Origin: DTSX01 sp964008355
GTDB taxonomy: Bacteria; Pseudomonadota; Gammaproteobacteria; Steroidobacterales; UBA11654
Length of the DNA: 5,116 nucleotides
Assembly (NCBI GenBank): GCA_964008355.1
Contig: CAXGBD010000087.1
Location: forward strand, 1-5,116
Direction: 5' to 3'
Part shown: positions 1-5,116 of the stretch, piece by piece
Layout of the letters: every line of letters begins with the position of its first letter
How positions within the stretch are numbered: the stretch's first letter is position 1
Notes under the pieces: model-generated
What the model was told of the DNA's origin: nothing
The model's input: only the letters and a program-made list of their open reading frames with translations
Databases searched by the model: none
Position numbers and translations under genes: made by a program

Positions 1-332
1 CAAAAAATATATCAGATGAAGAATACGAATCAAAAATCTGGGAACAAATGAAAACTGTCTATGACCCTGAAATACCAATCAATGTCGTTGACCTTGGCCT
101 GATCTATACCTGTGAAATTAAAAAGAATGATACTAATGAATACTCCGTTGTCATTGAAATGACTTTAACTGCCCCAGGTTGTGGTATGGCAGATGTACTG
201 GTTGAAGACATCAAAGAAAGAGTAGAAATGCTACCGAGAATTGCCAAAGTGGAAGTAGCATTGGTCCTAGACCCACCTTGGAGTATGGAGATGATGTCAG
301 AGACCGCCAGATTAGAGGCGGGTTTGATCTAG
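1..332 (+). CDS. sufT: SufT-like Fe-S cluster assembly protein (MIP18/DUF59 family), 3' part
   Basis: The reading frame is open from the left edge (first full codon at 3) to a TAG at 330-332, giving 109 visible residues. The SufT family is roughly 180 residues, so the N-terminal part lies outside the window. The ATG at 48 is internal: the codons before it (reading KNISDEEYESKIWEQ) continue the family sequence. Seen in order: a DPEIP..VVDLGLIY block at the start of the MIP18 domain, then MTLTAPGC with the conserved cysteine codon at 180-182, then DPPW...MMSETARLEAGL at the C-terminus. That last block separates SufT from other DUF59 proteins. Family knowledge: SufT is a cytosolic accessory factor in maturation of Fe-S proteins and is often encoded at the end of a suf operon; the rest of that operon would lie to the left, which is inference. 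The gene is convergent with sppA. Confidence 0.86.
   Translation, partial: KNISDEEYESKIWEQMKTVYDPEIPINVVDLGLIYTCEIKKNDTNEYSVVIEMTLTAPGCGMADVLVEDIKERVEMLPRIAKVEVALVLDPPWSMEMMSETARLEAGLI
304..321. terminator. Weak candidate bidirectional hairpin at the sufT/sppA convergence
   Basis: CCGCC at 304-308 can pair with GGCGG at 317-321 around an 8-nt loop, giving five G-C pairs in otherwise AT-rich DNA. It lies in the last codons of sufT and 13 bp beyond the sppA stop. On the + strand it is followed by a broken T-rich stretch (GTTTGATCTAGTTTT). On the minus strand there is no T tract. It is the only GC-rich stem near the end of both genes, but it also encodes conserved SufT residues and may be accidental. 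Confidence 0.2.
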
Positions 333-334
333 TT

Positions 335-2194
335 TTATTCTACTGAACAAAAACAGTAATAATACATGCCTCTAGGATCGTTGAAATTATTCAGTAGGTT
401 TGATTGCTGCTCAAAGGTTTTAATAATAGGAGGTAATGAGTCAGAAGCTGTGGAGAATCCAAGAAAATCCAAAAAAGATATCATCTTGGACATCCGATCG
501 TTATCAATAGAAAAACCAAAATTAAATCCAAAATCCATCTCCCTTTCAATCAACTTGACTCCATAATCATCTAGTTCAGCCAGATTTCCTGCTGCAGCGA
601 TTGCATCCTCAATATCACCCAATTCATCAATGAGTCCGATCTCTAAAGCCTTCTCGCCCGTCCATACTCTACCCCTAGCAATAGCATCAACTTCCTCATT
701 AGACATGGATCTGTTTTCACCCACCTTAGAGATGAATTTAAGATAAATATTATCAACCGCCATTTGGATTATTTCTTTTTCCCTATCTGATAAAGTTTGC
801 ATTACAGAGGTAGTCAGATCGACTGTTGAATAACCGTCCTCATGAAGCCCAATTTGATCAAAAGTTCTCTCGAAGGTAGGTAAAAACCCTCCCACACCTA
901 TTGATCCTGTAATAGTCGTAGGATTTGCAAAGATTTTATCTGCCGGTGCAGAGATATAATAACCACCCGATGCAGCAACACTGGACATTGAAGCAACAAT
1001 AGGTCGACCGCTTGCTTTGAATCTTTCCAGCTCGTCAGCAATTACCTCTGATGCGTAAGCGCTCCCTCCTCCACTATCGACTCGTAATACCAAAGCTTTG
1101 ACTGATTCGTCAAAATAAGCCTTGCGGATAAGCGATATAAAATCATTACCAGCAATTTCTCCAGGTCCACCGTCGCCATCAATAATGCTGCCAGAGGCAA
1201 TAATGAGTCCCACATTATTCTCTTGCAATCCACTATAAGGATTATGAGCAAGTTCGGCAGCATTCTGGTAGTCATTCATCCAAATAGTATTTATCGAATC
1301 ATCCTCTTCATCACCTGAAAGAGAAACAAGGTAGTCTCTAAACTCTCTTTCATTAACCAGTTTATCTACCAATCCAGCATCCAAGGCTGCCTGGGCTGCA
1401 TCACCTTCGGTGAGTTTTAAAAAATTTTCTGGTGAATCGATATAATCTTTCAGAGCATTCACATCCATACCTCTTGCCGTGCTGACTTCACTCAGATAGG
1501 TATCCCATAGATCTGAAATCCATTCGACAATATTTTGTTTTGCCTCATCAGACATGTCATCCCTAAAAAAAGGCTCTACAAAAGCTTTGTATTCGCACGT
1601 CTCGCAACGAAAGACATTGGCATCTACATAAAATTTTTCGAAAAAAGATTTGAAATAAACTCTAAAGGATCTGTATCCATCGATTATCAGTTCTGAATAA
1701 TCATGTAAATATACCTCATCAGCATGTGCTGCAAGATAATAAGAACCTGTTGTATAACCATAGCTGCTGTAAGCAATTATCTTCTTCTCAGAAGTTTTAA
1801 AATCCTCCAAAGTACTAGCCACGGCCTGCAATTTGGATGGACTGGCGCCACCAAATTTTTCTAGATCAAGTAGCAAATATTTAATTCTGTCATCGTCTTT
1901 TGCTGATTCAATCACTTTGATTAGATCCGATAAAAGAACCTCTGGAACCACTGAATCCGTCAATTGACCCAGTGTCCTCTCAAATTCTGTTTGTGATAGT
2001 TCCTCAACAATTGGTCCATTGATATCAAGCACTAATATTGCATCTTCTGGAATGTCGACCTTTGATCCAGTCAGACCTCCTATAATTGCTCCGATAATAA
2101 TAATCAAAATAACTACAAGAGCAGCCCTTTTTAAAAAGACAAATGTGCTGTCCAAAAATGTCCCTAATCTACTGAATACGGTTTTAATGCTCAT
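335..2194 (-). CDS. sppA: Signal peptide peptidase SppA, 67-kDa type (protease IV)
   Basis: This 619-residue protein matches the length of E. coli SppA (618) and aligns along its whole length. A lysine/arginine-containing N-terminus is followed by one membrane segment at about residues 24-41, so the body should face the periplasm. The N-terminal S49 domain (about 50-320) holds the catalytic lysine K203 in EYKAFVEPFFRDDMS. The C-terminal S49 domain (about 325-540) holds the nucleophile S409 in VAASGGYY. Both catalytic residues of the Ser/Lys dyad are therefore present. Family knowledge: SppA is a tetrameric inner-membrane serine protease that degrades signal peptides left after secretion. Oddities: CETC (C197, C200) just before K203, two residues longer than in E. 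coli; SGGGS at 374-378 instead of SPGGS; and a C-terminal CFC. The start at 2194 has a good Shine-Dalgarno sequence. It lies 22 bp after the dehydrogenase gene and is probably cotranscribed with it. Confidence 0.96.
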   Translation of the reverse strand: MSIKTVFSRLGTFLDSTFVFLKRAALVVILIIIIGAIIGGLTGSKVDIPEDAILVLDINGPIVEELSQTEFERTLGQLTDSVVPEVLLSDLIKVIESAKDDDRIKYLLLDLEKFGGASPSKLQAVASTLEDFKTSEKKIIAYSSYGYTTGSYYLAAHADEVYLHDYSELIIDGYRSFRVYFKSFFEKFYVDANVFRCETCEYKAFVEPFFRDDMSDEAKQNIVEWISDLWDTYLSEVSTARGMDVNALKDYIDSPENFLKLTEGDAAQAALDAGLVDKLVNEREFRDYLVSLSGDEEDDSINTIWMNDYQNAAELAHNPYSGLQENNVGLIIASGSIIDGDGGPGEIAGNDFISLIRKAYFDESVKALVLRVDSGGGSAYASEVIADELERFKASGRPIVASMSSVAASGGYYISAPADKIFANPTTITGSIGVGGFLPTFERTFDQIGLHEDGYSTVDLTTSVMQTLSDREKEIIQMAVDNIYLKFISKVGENRSMSNEEVDAIARGRVWTGEKALEIGLIDELGDIEDAIAAAGNLAELDDYGVKLIEREMDFGFNFGFSIDNDRMSKMISFLDFLGFSTASDSLPPIIKTFEQQSNLLNNFNDPRGMYYYCFCSVE

Positions 2195-2202
2195 TAAATA
2201 TG

Positions 2203-2210
2203 ACTCCTAA
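2203..2210 (-). promoter_or_regulatory. Shine-Dalgarno sequence of sppA
   Basis: On the minus strand this reads TTAGGAGT, with GGAG placed 9 nt before the sppA ATG. It is the only strong ribosome binding site in the window and fixes the sppA start. It fills the short gap after the upstream gene, which leaves little room for a separate sppA promoter. Confidence 0.65.
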
Positions 2211-2216
2211 TAAACT

Positions 2217-3302
2217 TTACTGATAAGTAATTTGGTATATCACGCCATTATCGTCATCGCTTAACAGCATGGAACCATCAGGCAAAACTAATAAATCAAC
2301 TGGTCTGCCTAAGGTTTTTTCCTCTTTCATCCAACCATCTGCGAATACTTCATATGAAACAGCTCGATCCTCATCCAATCTAACCAAGGTAATCCGGTAA
2401 CCGCTCTTCTTTGATCGATTCCAAGAACCATGTTCTGCTATAAATATTTGGTTTTTATATTCATCTGGAAACATGGTGCCTGTATAAAAAGTCAGGCCAA
2501 GAGCAGCAACATGAGCATCTAGTTCCTGGACAGGAGGCGTTATGTCACTACAATTCCCAAGACTGTCAAATCCCTCATTATCAGGAATATTACTCGCATG
2601 GCAAAAAGGGAAACCAAAATGCTCTCCTTCCTTACTCAATCGGTTAAGTTCGCCAGGAGGAATATCATCTCCCATCATATCCTTGTTGTTGTCGGTGAAC
2701 CAGAGGTCGTTTGTTTTTGGATGAAAAGTTATACCAACGGTATTTCTAATGCCTTGGGCAATTACTTCTTTGTTAGAACCATCTGTGTCAATCCTAGTAA
2801 TAACCCCATAATCTGGTTCGTCACAAATATTGCAGGGCGCACCGATAGGAATATAGAGTTTGCCATCCGGTCCAAACGTTATATAACGCCAGCCGTGATG
2901 ACGATCGGTTGGATACGATTTGTTGATAATGCTGGATTTAGGTGCATTTAATCGATTCTCTATATCTTCAAATTTGTGAACTCTGTGAATTTCAGCTACA
3001 TAAAGATTACCGTCTTTAAAAGCAACCCCGTTGGGCATATACAGGCCCGAGGCAATGGTCAGTACCTCTGGTTCTGAATAGATACCAGAAACGGCATACA
3101 CCTTTCCTGCTCTCCTTGTTGAAACAAATAAAGTACCTTTATCCCCTAAAGCCATGGATCTTGCACCAGGAACTTGATCAGTTAGAACCTTAATTGAAAA
3201 ACCTTCAGGCAAATCAATATCTGGCATTTGAAATGCTGATGTAGATGAAAAGGTGATAAGAAATGCAATAGAAATTGCTAACGTATGAAGAAATTTACTC
3301 AT
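2217..3302 (-). CDS. Exported PQQ-dependent sugar dehydrogenase-like protein (sorbosone dehydrogenase family)
   Basis: This is a 361-residue beta-propeller protein of the soluble glucose/sorbosone dehydrogenase family. Residues 1-23 form a Sec signal peptide (Lys at 3, hydrophobic core, TSA before the predicted cut), so it should work in the periplasm. Family blocks in order: PGARSMA (45-51), MPNGVAF (89-95), HHGWRYITFGPDGKLY (135-150, where H135 or H136 is the expected active-site histidine), GIRNTVGITFHP (184-195, R186/N187 match the PQQ-contacting Arg-Asn pair), HFGFPFCH (228-235), FIAEHGSWNRS (287-297) and GRPVDLLVLPDGSMLLSDD (332-350). CNIC at 157-160 plus C234 and C251 could form disulfides. 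Such enzymes oxidise aldoses or similar sugars using PQQ, passing electrons to a respiratory acceptor. The substrate cannot be told from sequence, and PQQ use is inferred from the family. The gene starts 6 bp after rplS with no clear Shine-Dalgarno sequence, so translational coupling is likely. Confidence 0.87.
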   Translation of the reverse strand: MSKFLHTLAISIAFLITFSSTSAFQMPDIDLPEGFSIKVLTDQVPGARSMALGDKGTLFVSTRRAGKVYAVSGIYSEPEVLTIASGLYMPNGVAFKDGNLYVAEIHRVHKFEDIENRLNAPKSSIINKSYPTDRHHGWRYITFGPDGKLYIPIGAPCNICDEPDYGVITRIDTDGSNKEVIAQGIRNTVGITFHPKTNDLWFTDNNKDMMGDDIPPGELNRLSKEGEHFGFPFCHASNIPDNEGFDSLGNCSDITPPVQELDAHVAALGLTFYTGTMFPDEYKNQIFIAEHGSWNRSKKSGYRITLVRLDEDRAVSYEVFADGWMKEEKTLGRPVDLLVLPDGSMLLSDDDNGVIYQITYQ

Positions 3303-3308
3303 GCTGTA

Positions 3309-3653
3309 TTAAACTTTTTCTTTAATTCTTGCGGATCTGCCACTTCTCTCCCTGAGATAGTAAAGCTTAGCCCGCCTAACATCACCACGTCTCTTTACTT
3401 TTATTTCAGTAATGAGCTTACTATGGGTTTGAAACACTCTTTCAACGCCCTCTCCATTAGATATTTTTCTGACGGTAAAGGATGAGTTTAGTCCTCTATT
3501 TTTCTTTGCTATAACGATGCCTTCAAAGATTTGTAATCTTTCTCGTCCACCTTCTCTAATTCTAACTTGAACAGCTACGGTATCTCCTGAGTTAAACTCC
3601 GGGATATCATCTCTTAATTGTTGTTTCTCTATATCTTCAATTAAATTAGTCAT
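3309..3653 (-). CDS. rplS: 50S ribosomal protein L19
   Basis: This is a 114-residue protein (E. coli L19 is 115) and it aligns throughout. Clear family blocks are SGDTVAVQVRIREG near residues 22-35, IFEGIVIAKKNRG, the nearly invariant FTVRKISNGEGVERVFQTHS, and the basic VKRRGDVRRAKLYYLRERSGR near the C-terminus. L19 sits at the 30S-50S interface and helps form the intersubunit bridge region. The frame is open to another ATG at 3683, but the ten extra residues have no counterpart in L19. That ATG also overlaps a possible -10 box, so the start at 3653 (MTNLIEDIEKQ) is chosen. The Shine-Dalgarno sequence is weak. This is the last gene of the classical rpsP-rimM-trmD-rplS order. It follows trmD by 55 bp and precedes the dehydrogenase gene by 6 bp. 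Confidence 0.96.
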   Translation of the reverse strand: MTNLIEDIEKQQLRDDIPEFNSGDTVAVQVRIREGGRERLQIFEGIVIAKKNRGLNSSFTVRKISNGEGVERVFQTHSKLITEIKVKRRGDVRRAKLYYLRERSGRSARIKEKV

Positions 3654-3681
3654 TCTGTTACACCGTCTAAATTGAGCCAGC

Positions 3682-3712
3682 ATTATATATTAAATTAACT
3701 ATTTTTAGTTAA
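3682..3712 (-). promoter_or_regulatory. Possible internal promoter for rplS
   Basis: A perfect TATAAT lies on the minus strand at 3687-3682. TTAACT at 3712-3707 matches four of six bases of a -35 box (TTGACA), at a 19-bp spacing, which is longer than ideal. Transcription would begin near 3675, about 20 nt before the rplS start. Such boxes are common by chance in AT-rich DNA, so this is only a candidate. Confidence 0.25.
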
Positions 3713-3715
3713 CTC
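3692..3715 (-). other. RNA hairpin over the trmD stop codon
   Basis: TTAACTA (3695-3701) and TAGTTAA (3706-3712) are perfect inverted copies with a 4-nt loop. In the minus-strand transcript the stem extends to ten pairs by one A-U and two G-U pairs (to 3692 and 3715). It contains the trmD TAA stop at 3709-3711. There is only one G-C pair, and no clean U tract follows outside the stem, so it is not a convincing terminator. It could be a pause, processing or mRNA-stability element between trmD and rplS. Confidence 0.35.
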
Positions 3716-4458
3716 TTATTTTCTAATTCCTCTTGATATTCTTGAAGCATATTTTTTTCATCATCACTAAGCTTTTTTGTTTTTATGAGATCGGGACGTC
3801 TTTCAAATGTTCTCCCTAAAGCCTGCTTTAAGCGCCATCTGTTTATTGCTTTATGATTGCCACTGACTAACACTTCAGGCACAGGCATACTTTTAAATAC
3901 CTCTGGTCTTGTGTAATGAGGATAGTCTAATAGATCATCTGTAAATGAGTCTTGTAAAGCGGAGAGCTCATCACCTAATGTTCCCGGTATTAATCTAGCT
4001 ACTGCATCAATAATCGCAGATGCGGCAATCTCACCTCCACTAAGTACAAAACTTCCTATAGATATCTCAATAGCATTATCCGTCATATCAATGACTCTTT
4101 CATCAATGCCTTCATATCTCCCTGAAACAAGTATTAAATCATTTAATTTTGAAAATGCATTTGCTTGTTTTTGGTCAAATAAAGCACCTTGTGGTGACAA
4201 AAAAACCACAGGGCAGTTCTCTGGGACACCTTGCTTGGCATACTCAATAGCTCCTAGAAGTGGTTCAGCTTTTATTACCATGCCAGGTCCACCTCCATAA
4301 GGTTTATCATCTACTGAACGATTGTTGTTCTCACAATAATTTCTAGGATTAATATATTCAATATCAATAATTTTTTCTTTTTGTGCTTTTCCTATAACTC
4401 CATAATCAAGAGAAAAACTCAAATTTTCTGGAAATAGTGTTACAACTTTGAATTTCAT
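3709..4458 (-). CDS. trmD: tRNA (guanine-N1)-methyltransferase TrmD
   Basis: This 249-residue SPOUT-class methyltransferase (E. coli TrmD is 255) puts a methyl group from S-adenosylmethionine on N1 of G37 in tRNAs, which prevents +1 frameshifting. Seen: VTLFPE at the N-terminus, RSVDDKPYGGGPGM (47-60), LSPQG (87-91), and the knot/AdoMet-binding segments SGRYEGIDERV (112-122) and SIGSFVLSGGE (133-143). The expected catalytic aspartate D170 is in LQDSF, R155 matches E. coli R154, and HYTRPE (181-186), SGNH (199-202) and RWRLKQALGRT (207-217) belong to the C-terminal tRNA-binding domain. All key residues are present, so it should be active. It starts 13 bp after rimM. The upstream AAGAAG, 9 nt before the ATG, is only a poor Shine-Dalgarno sequence. 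That fits the known low expression of trmD relative to its ribosomal-protein neighbours in E. coli. Confidence 0.97.
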   Translation of the reverse strand: MKFKVVTLFPENLSFSLDYGVIGKAQKEKIIDIEYINPRNYCENNNRSVDDKPYGGGPGMVIKAEPLLGAIEYAKQGVPENCPVVFLSPQGALFDQKQANAFSKLNDLILVSGRYEGIDERVIDMTDNAIEISIGSFVLSGGEIAASAIIDAVARLIPGTLGDELSALQDSFTDDLLDYPHYTRPEVFKSMPVPEVLVSGNHKAINRWRLKQALGRTFERRPDLIKTKKLSDDEKNMLQEYQEELENKS

Positions 4459-4471
4459 TTATACGAGCTTC

Positions 4472-4978
4472 TTAAACAGACCAATCGACTTTAATATACT
4501 CTAGATCGATATTGACTTCTTTTATGATTTCATCCATGACAAAAGGTATTAATATTCTTTTGTTATTTTTACCTTTAACCACTAACACATCATTGGCTCC
4601 TGTCTCAAATAATGAATCCACTATACCAATTGATTCTTGGTCTATACTTATAACCTTAAGCCCTTCTAAATCTGACCAATAATATTTTTGATCACCTAAA
4701 TTTGGCAATTCTGACCTCATAATTTTAATTTCTGAATTTTTTAATTTTTCAGCCTGTGTCCTATCATCAATATCTCTTAGCTTAACGATAATTTTGTTAT
4801 GGTTTTGTTTTCCTTCCACCACTGTATAAACCTGATCTTTTCCATCTTTTTGGATGATCCAAGAGGAGTATTGGACTATATTTTCTGGAGGTGAAGTAAA
4901 TGAGACAATTTTTAGCCAACCTTTAATACCATGTGCATCAGTTATTTTTCCCACATGAATTTTTTTATCATGTTTCAT
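4472..4978 (-). CDS. rimM: Ribosome maturation factor RimM
   Basis: This 168-residue protein is slightly shorter than E. coli RimM (182), the difference lying mainly at the ends. The N-terminal RimM domain begins with HVGKITDAHGIKGWLKIVSFTS (about 8-29) and continues through RDIDDRTQAEKLKNSEI (68-84). The C-terminal PRC-barrel-like domain starts at KYYWSDLEGLKV (98-109), where the paired aromatics YYW are typical. It runs through GANDVLVVKG (127-136) and ILIPFVMDEIIKEVNID to the final VDW. Family knowledge: RimM binds S19 on the 30S head and assists late 30S assembly and 16S rRNA processing. It sits between rpsP and trmD, as in most proteobacteria. The start at 4978 has no Shine-Dalgarno sequence and lies inside an inverted repeat, which suggests low translation. 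The gene is among the most AT-rich parts of the window. Confidence 0.95.
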   Translation of the reverse strand: MKHDKKIHVGKITDAHGIKGWLKIVSFTSPPENIVQYSSWIIQKDGKDQVYTVVEGKQNHNKIIVKLRDIDDRTQAEKLKNSEIKIMRSELPNLGDQKYYWSDLEGLKVISIDQESIGIVDSLFETGANDVLVVKGKNNKRILIPFVMDEIIKEVNIDLEYIKVDWSV

Positions 4979-4984
4979 GATAAA
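4964..4984 (-). promoter_or_regulatory. Hairpin that hides the rimM start codon
   Basis: On the minus strand TTTATCATG (4984-4976) is followed by AAA and then CATGATAAA (4972-4964), a perfect 9-bp inverted repeat with a 3-nt loop. The rimM ATG is the last three bases of the first arm, so it would be paired in the mRNA. With no Shine-Dalgarno sequence upstream, this should reduce initiation. Known in E. coli: mRNA folding near the rimM start lowers expression of rimM relative to rpsP and rplS. The hairpin is seen; its effect here is inferred. Confidence 0.5.
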
Positions 4985-5022
4985 GATTTAAATAGCTAAA
5001 ACGTTATACAACCAAGTAATAA

Positions 5023-5116
5023 TTAGGATTTAACAGTCTTGTTATTTTCTTTATCCTCAGTCGGTGTTTCTTCTGCTGCCTCAGGTTCGGCTTTGGTTTC
5101 AGCTGCAGGCTCTTCT
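5023..5116 (-). CDS. rpsP: C-terminal tail of 30S ribosomal protein S16 (cut by right edge)
   Basis: A minus-strand frame is open from the right edge to a TAA at 5023-5025 and encodes the last 30 residues of a protein. They contain nine Glu, one Asp, five Ala, three Pro and four Lys, so this is a low-complexity acidic tail with no fold motif. The call rests on position: rpsP stands directly before rimM in the rpsP-rimM-trmD-rplS operon, and here the stop is 44 bp upstream of rimM. Many bacterial S16 proteins carry an extra Ala/Glu/Lys-rich tail beyond the roughly 80-residue core, whereas E. coli S16 (82 residues) does not. The conserved S16 core lies outside the window, so identity is inferred, not shown. 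No terminator is visible between this gene and rimM, which supports cotranscription. Confidence 0.72.
   Translation of the reverse strand, partial: EEPAAETKAEPEAAEETPTEDKENNKTVKS

Noticed and set aside
341..358. Inverted repeat TACTG/CAGTA just after sufT
   Set aside because: It is only a 5-bp, mostly A-T stem lying in the last codons of sppA, with no following T tract, so it is too weak to call a terminator.
366..566. 66-codon + strand frame inside sppA
   Set aside because: It is antisense to the conserved C-terminal part of sppA and shows no protein family features.
1042..1275. 77-codon minus-strand frame inside sppA in another frame
   Set aside because: It overlaps the catalytic-domain coding region of sppA in a shifted frame, so it cannot be a frameshifted part of sppA, which is intact.
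2598..2951. 117-codon open frame antisense to the dehydrogenase gene
   Set aside because: It lies wholly inside a well-supported gene on the other strand, has no recognisable motif or ribosome binding site, and looks like a mirror of constrained codons.
3654..3683. Upstream ATG giving L19 ten extra N-terminal residues
   Set aside because: The extra residues have no counterpart in L19, the alignment begins at the ATG ending at 3653, and the upstream ATG overlaps the possible -10 box.
1..5116. A previously undescribed multi-gene system
   Set aside because: All seven genes fall into well-known families and most of the order is conserved. The unusual points are local regulatory and residue-level features, not a new system.

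Overview
The window holds seven protein genes and almost no non-coding DNA. It looks like the chromosome of a free-living Gram-negative bacterium, most likely an AT-rich, streamlined gammaproteobacterium of marine type. The reasons are the gene order rpsP-rimM-trmD-rplS, an SppA of the long 67-kDa two-domain kind, and an exported PQQ-type dehydrogenase. The exact lineage cannot be fixed from the sequence alone.

Layout, left to right. Positions 1-332 (+ strand) carry the 3' part of a sufT-like gene, which enters from outside the left edge. Everything else is on the minus strand, so transcription runs from the right edge leftwards. In transcription order it reads: the acidic C-terminal tail of rpsP (ribosomal protein S16, cut by the right edge), rimM (30S maturation factor), trmD (tRNA m1G37 methyltransferase), rplS (ribosomal protein L19), an exported sorbosone/glucose dehydrogenase-like protein, and sppA (inner-membrane protease IV). 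Gaps between consecutive genes are 44, 13, 55, 6 and 22 bp, which fits one long transcript. The first four genes are the classical trmD operon for ribosome and tRNA maturation. The last two are envelope or periplasmic functions added behind it. sppA and sufT converge with only 2 bp between their stop codons.

The most interesting signals are regulatory. The rimM start codon sits inside a perfect 9-bp inverted repeat with a 3-nt loop and has no Shine-Dalgarno sequence, which suggests that rimM translation is held down by mRNA folding. The trmD-rplS junction carries a hairpin over the trmD stop codon and a TATAAT box that could re-initiate transcription for L19. Together these could explain how the ribosomal proteins are made in excess over the two enzymes encoded between them. 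SppA also has two local oddities: a CxxC next to the catalytic lysine, and SGGGS where SPGGS is usual. I see no defence system, mobile element, CRISPR array, tRNA or rRNA, and no wholly new gene system.
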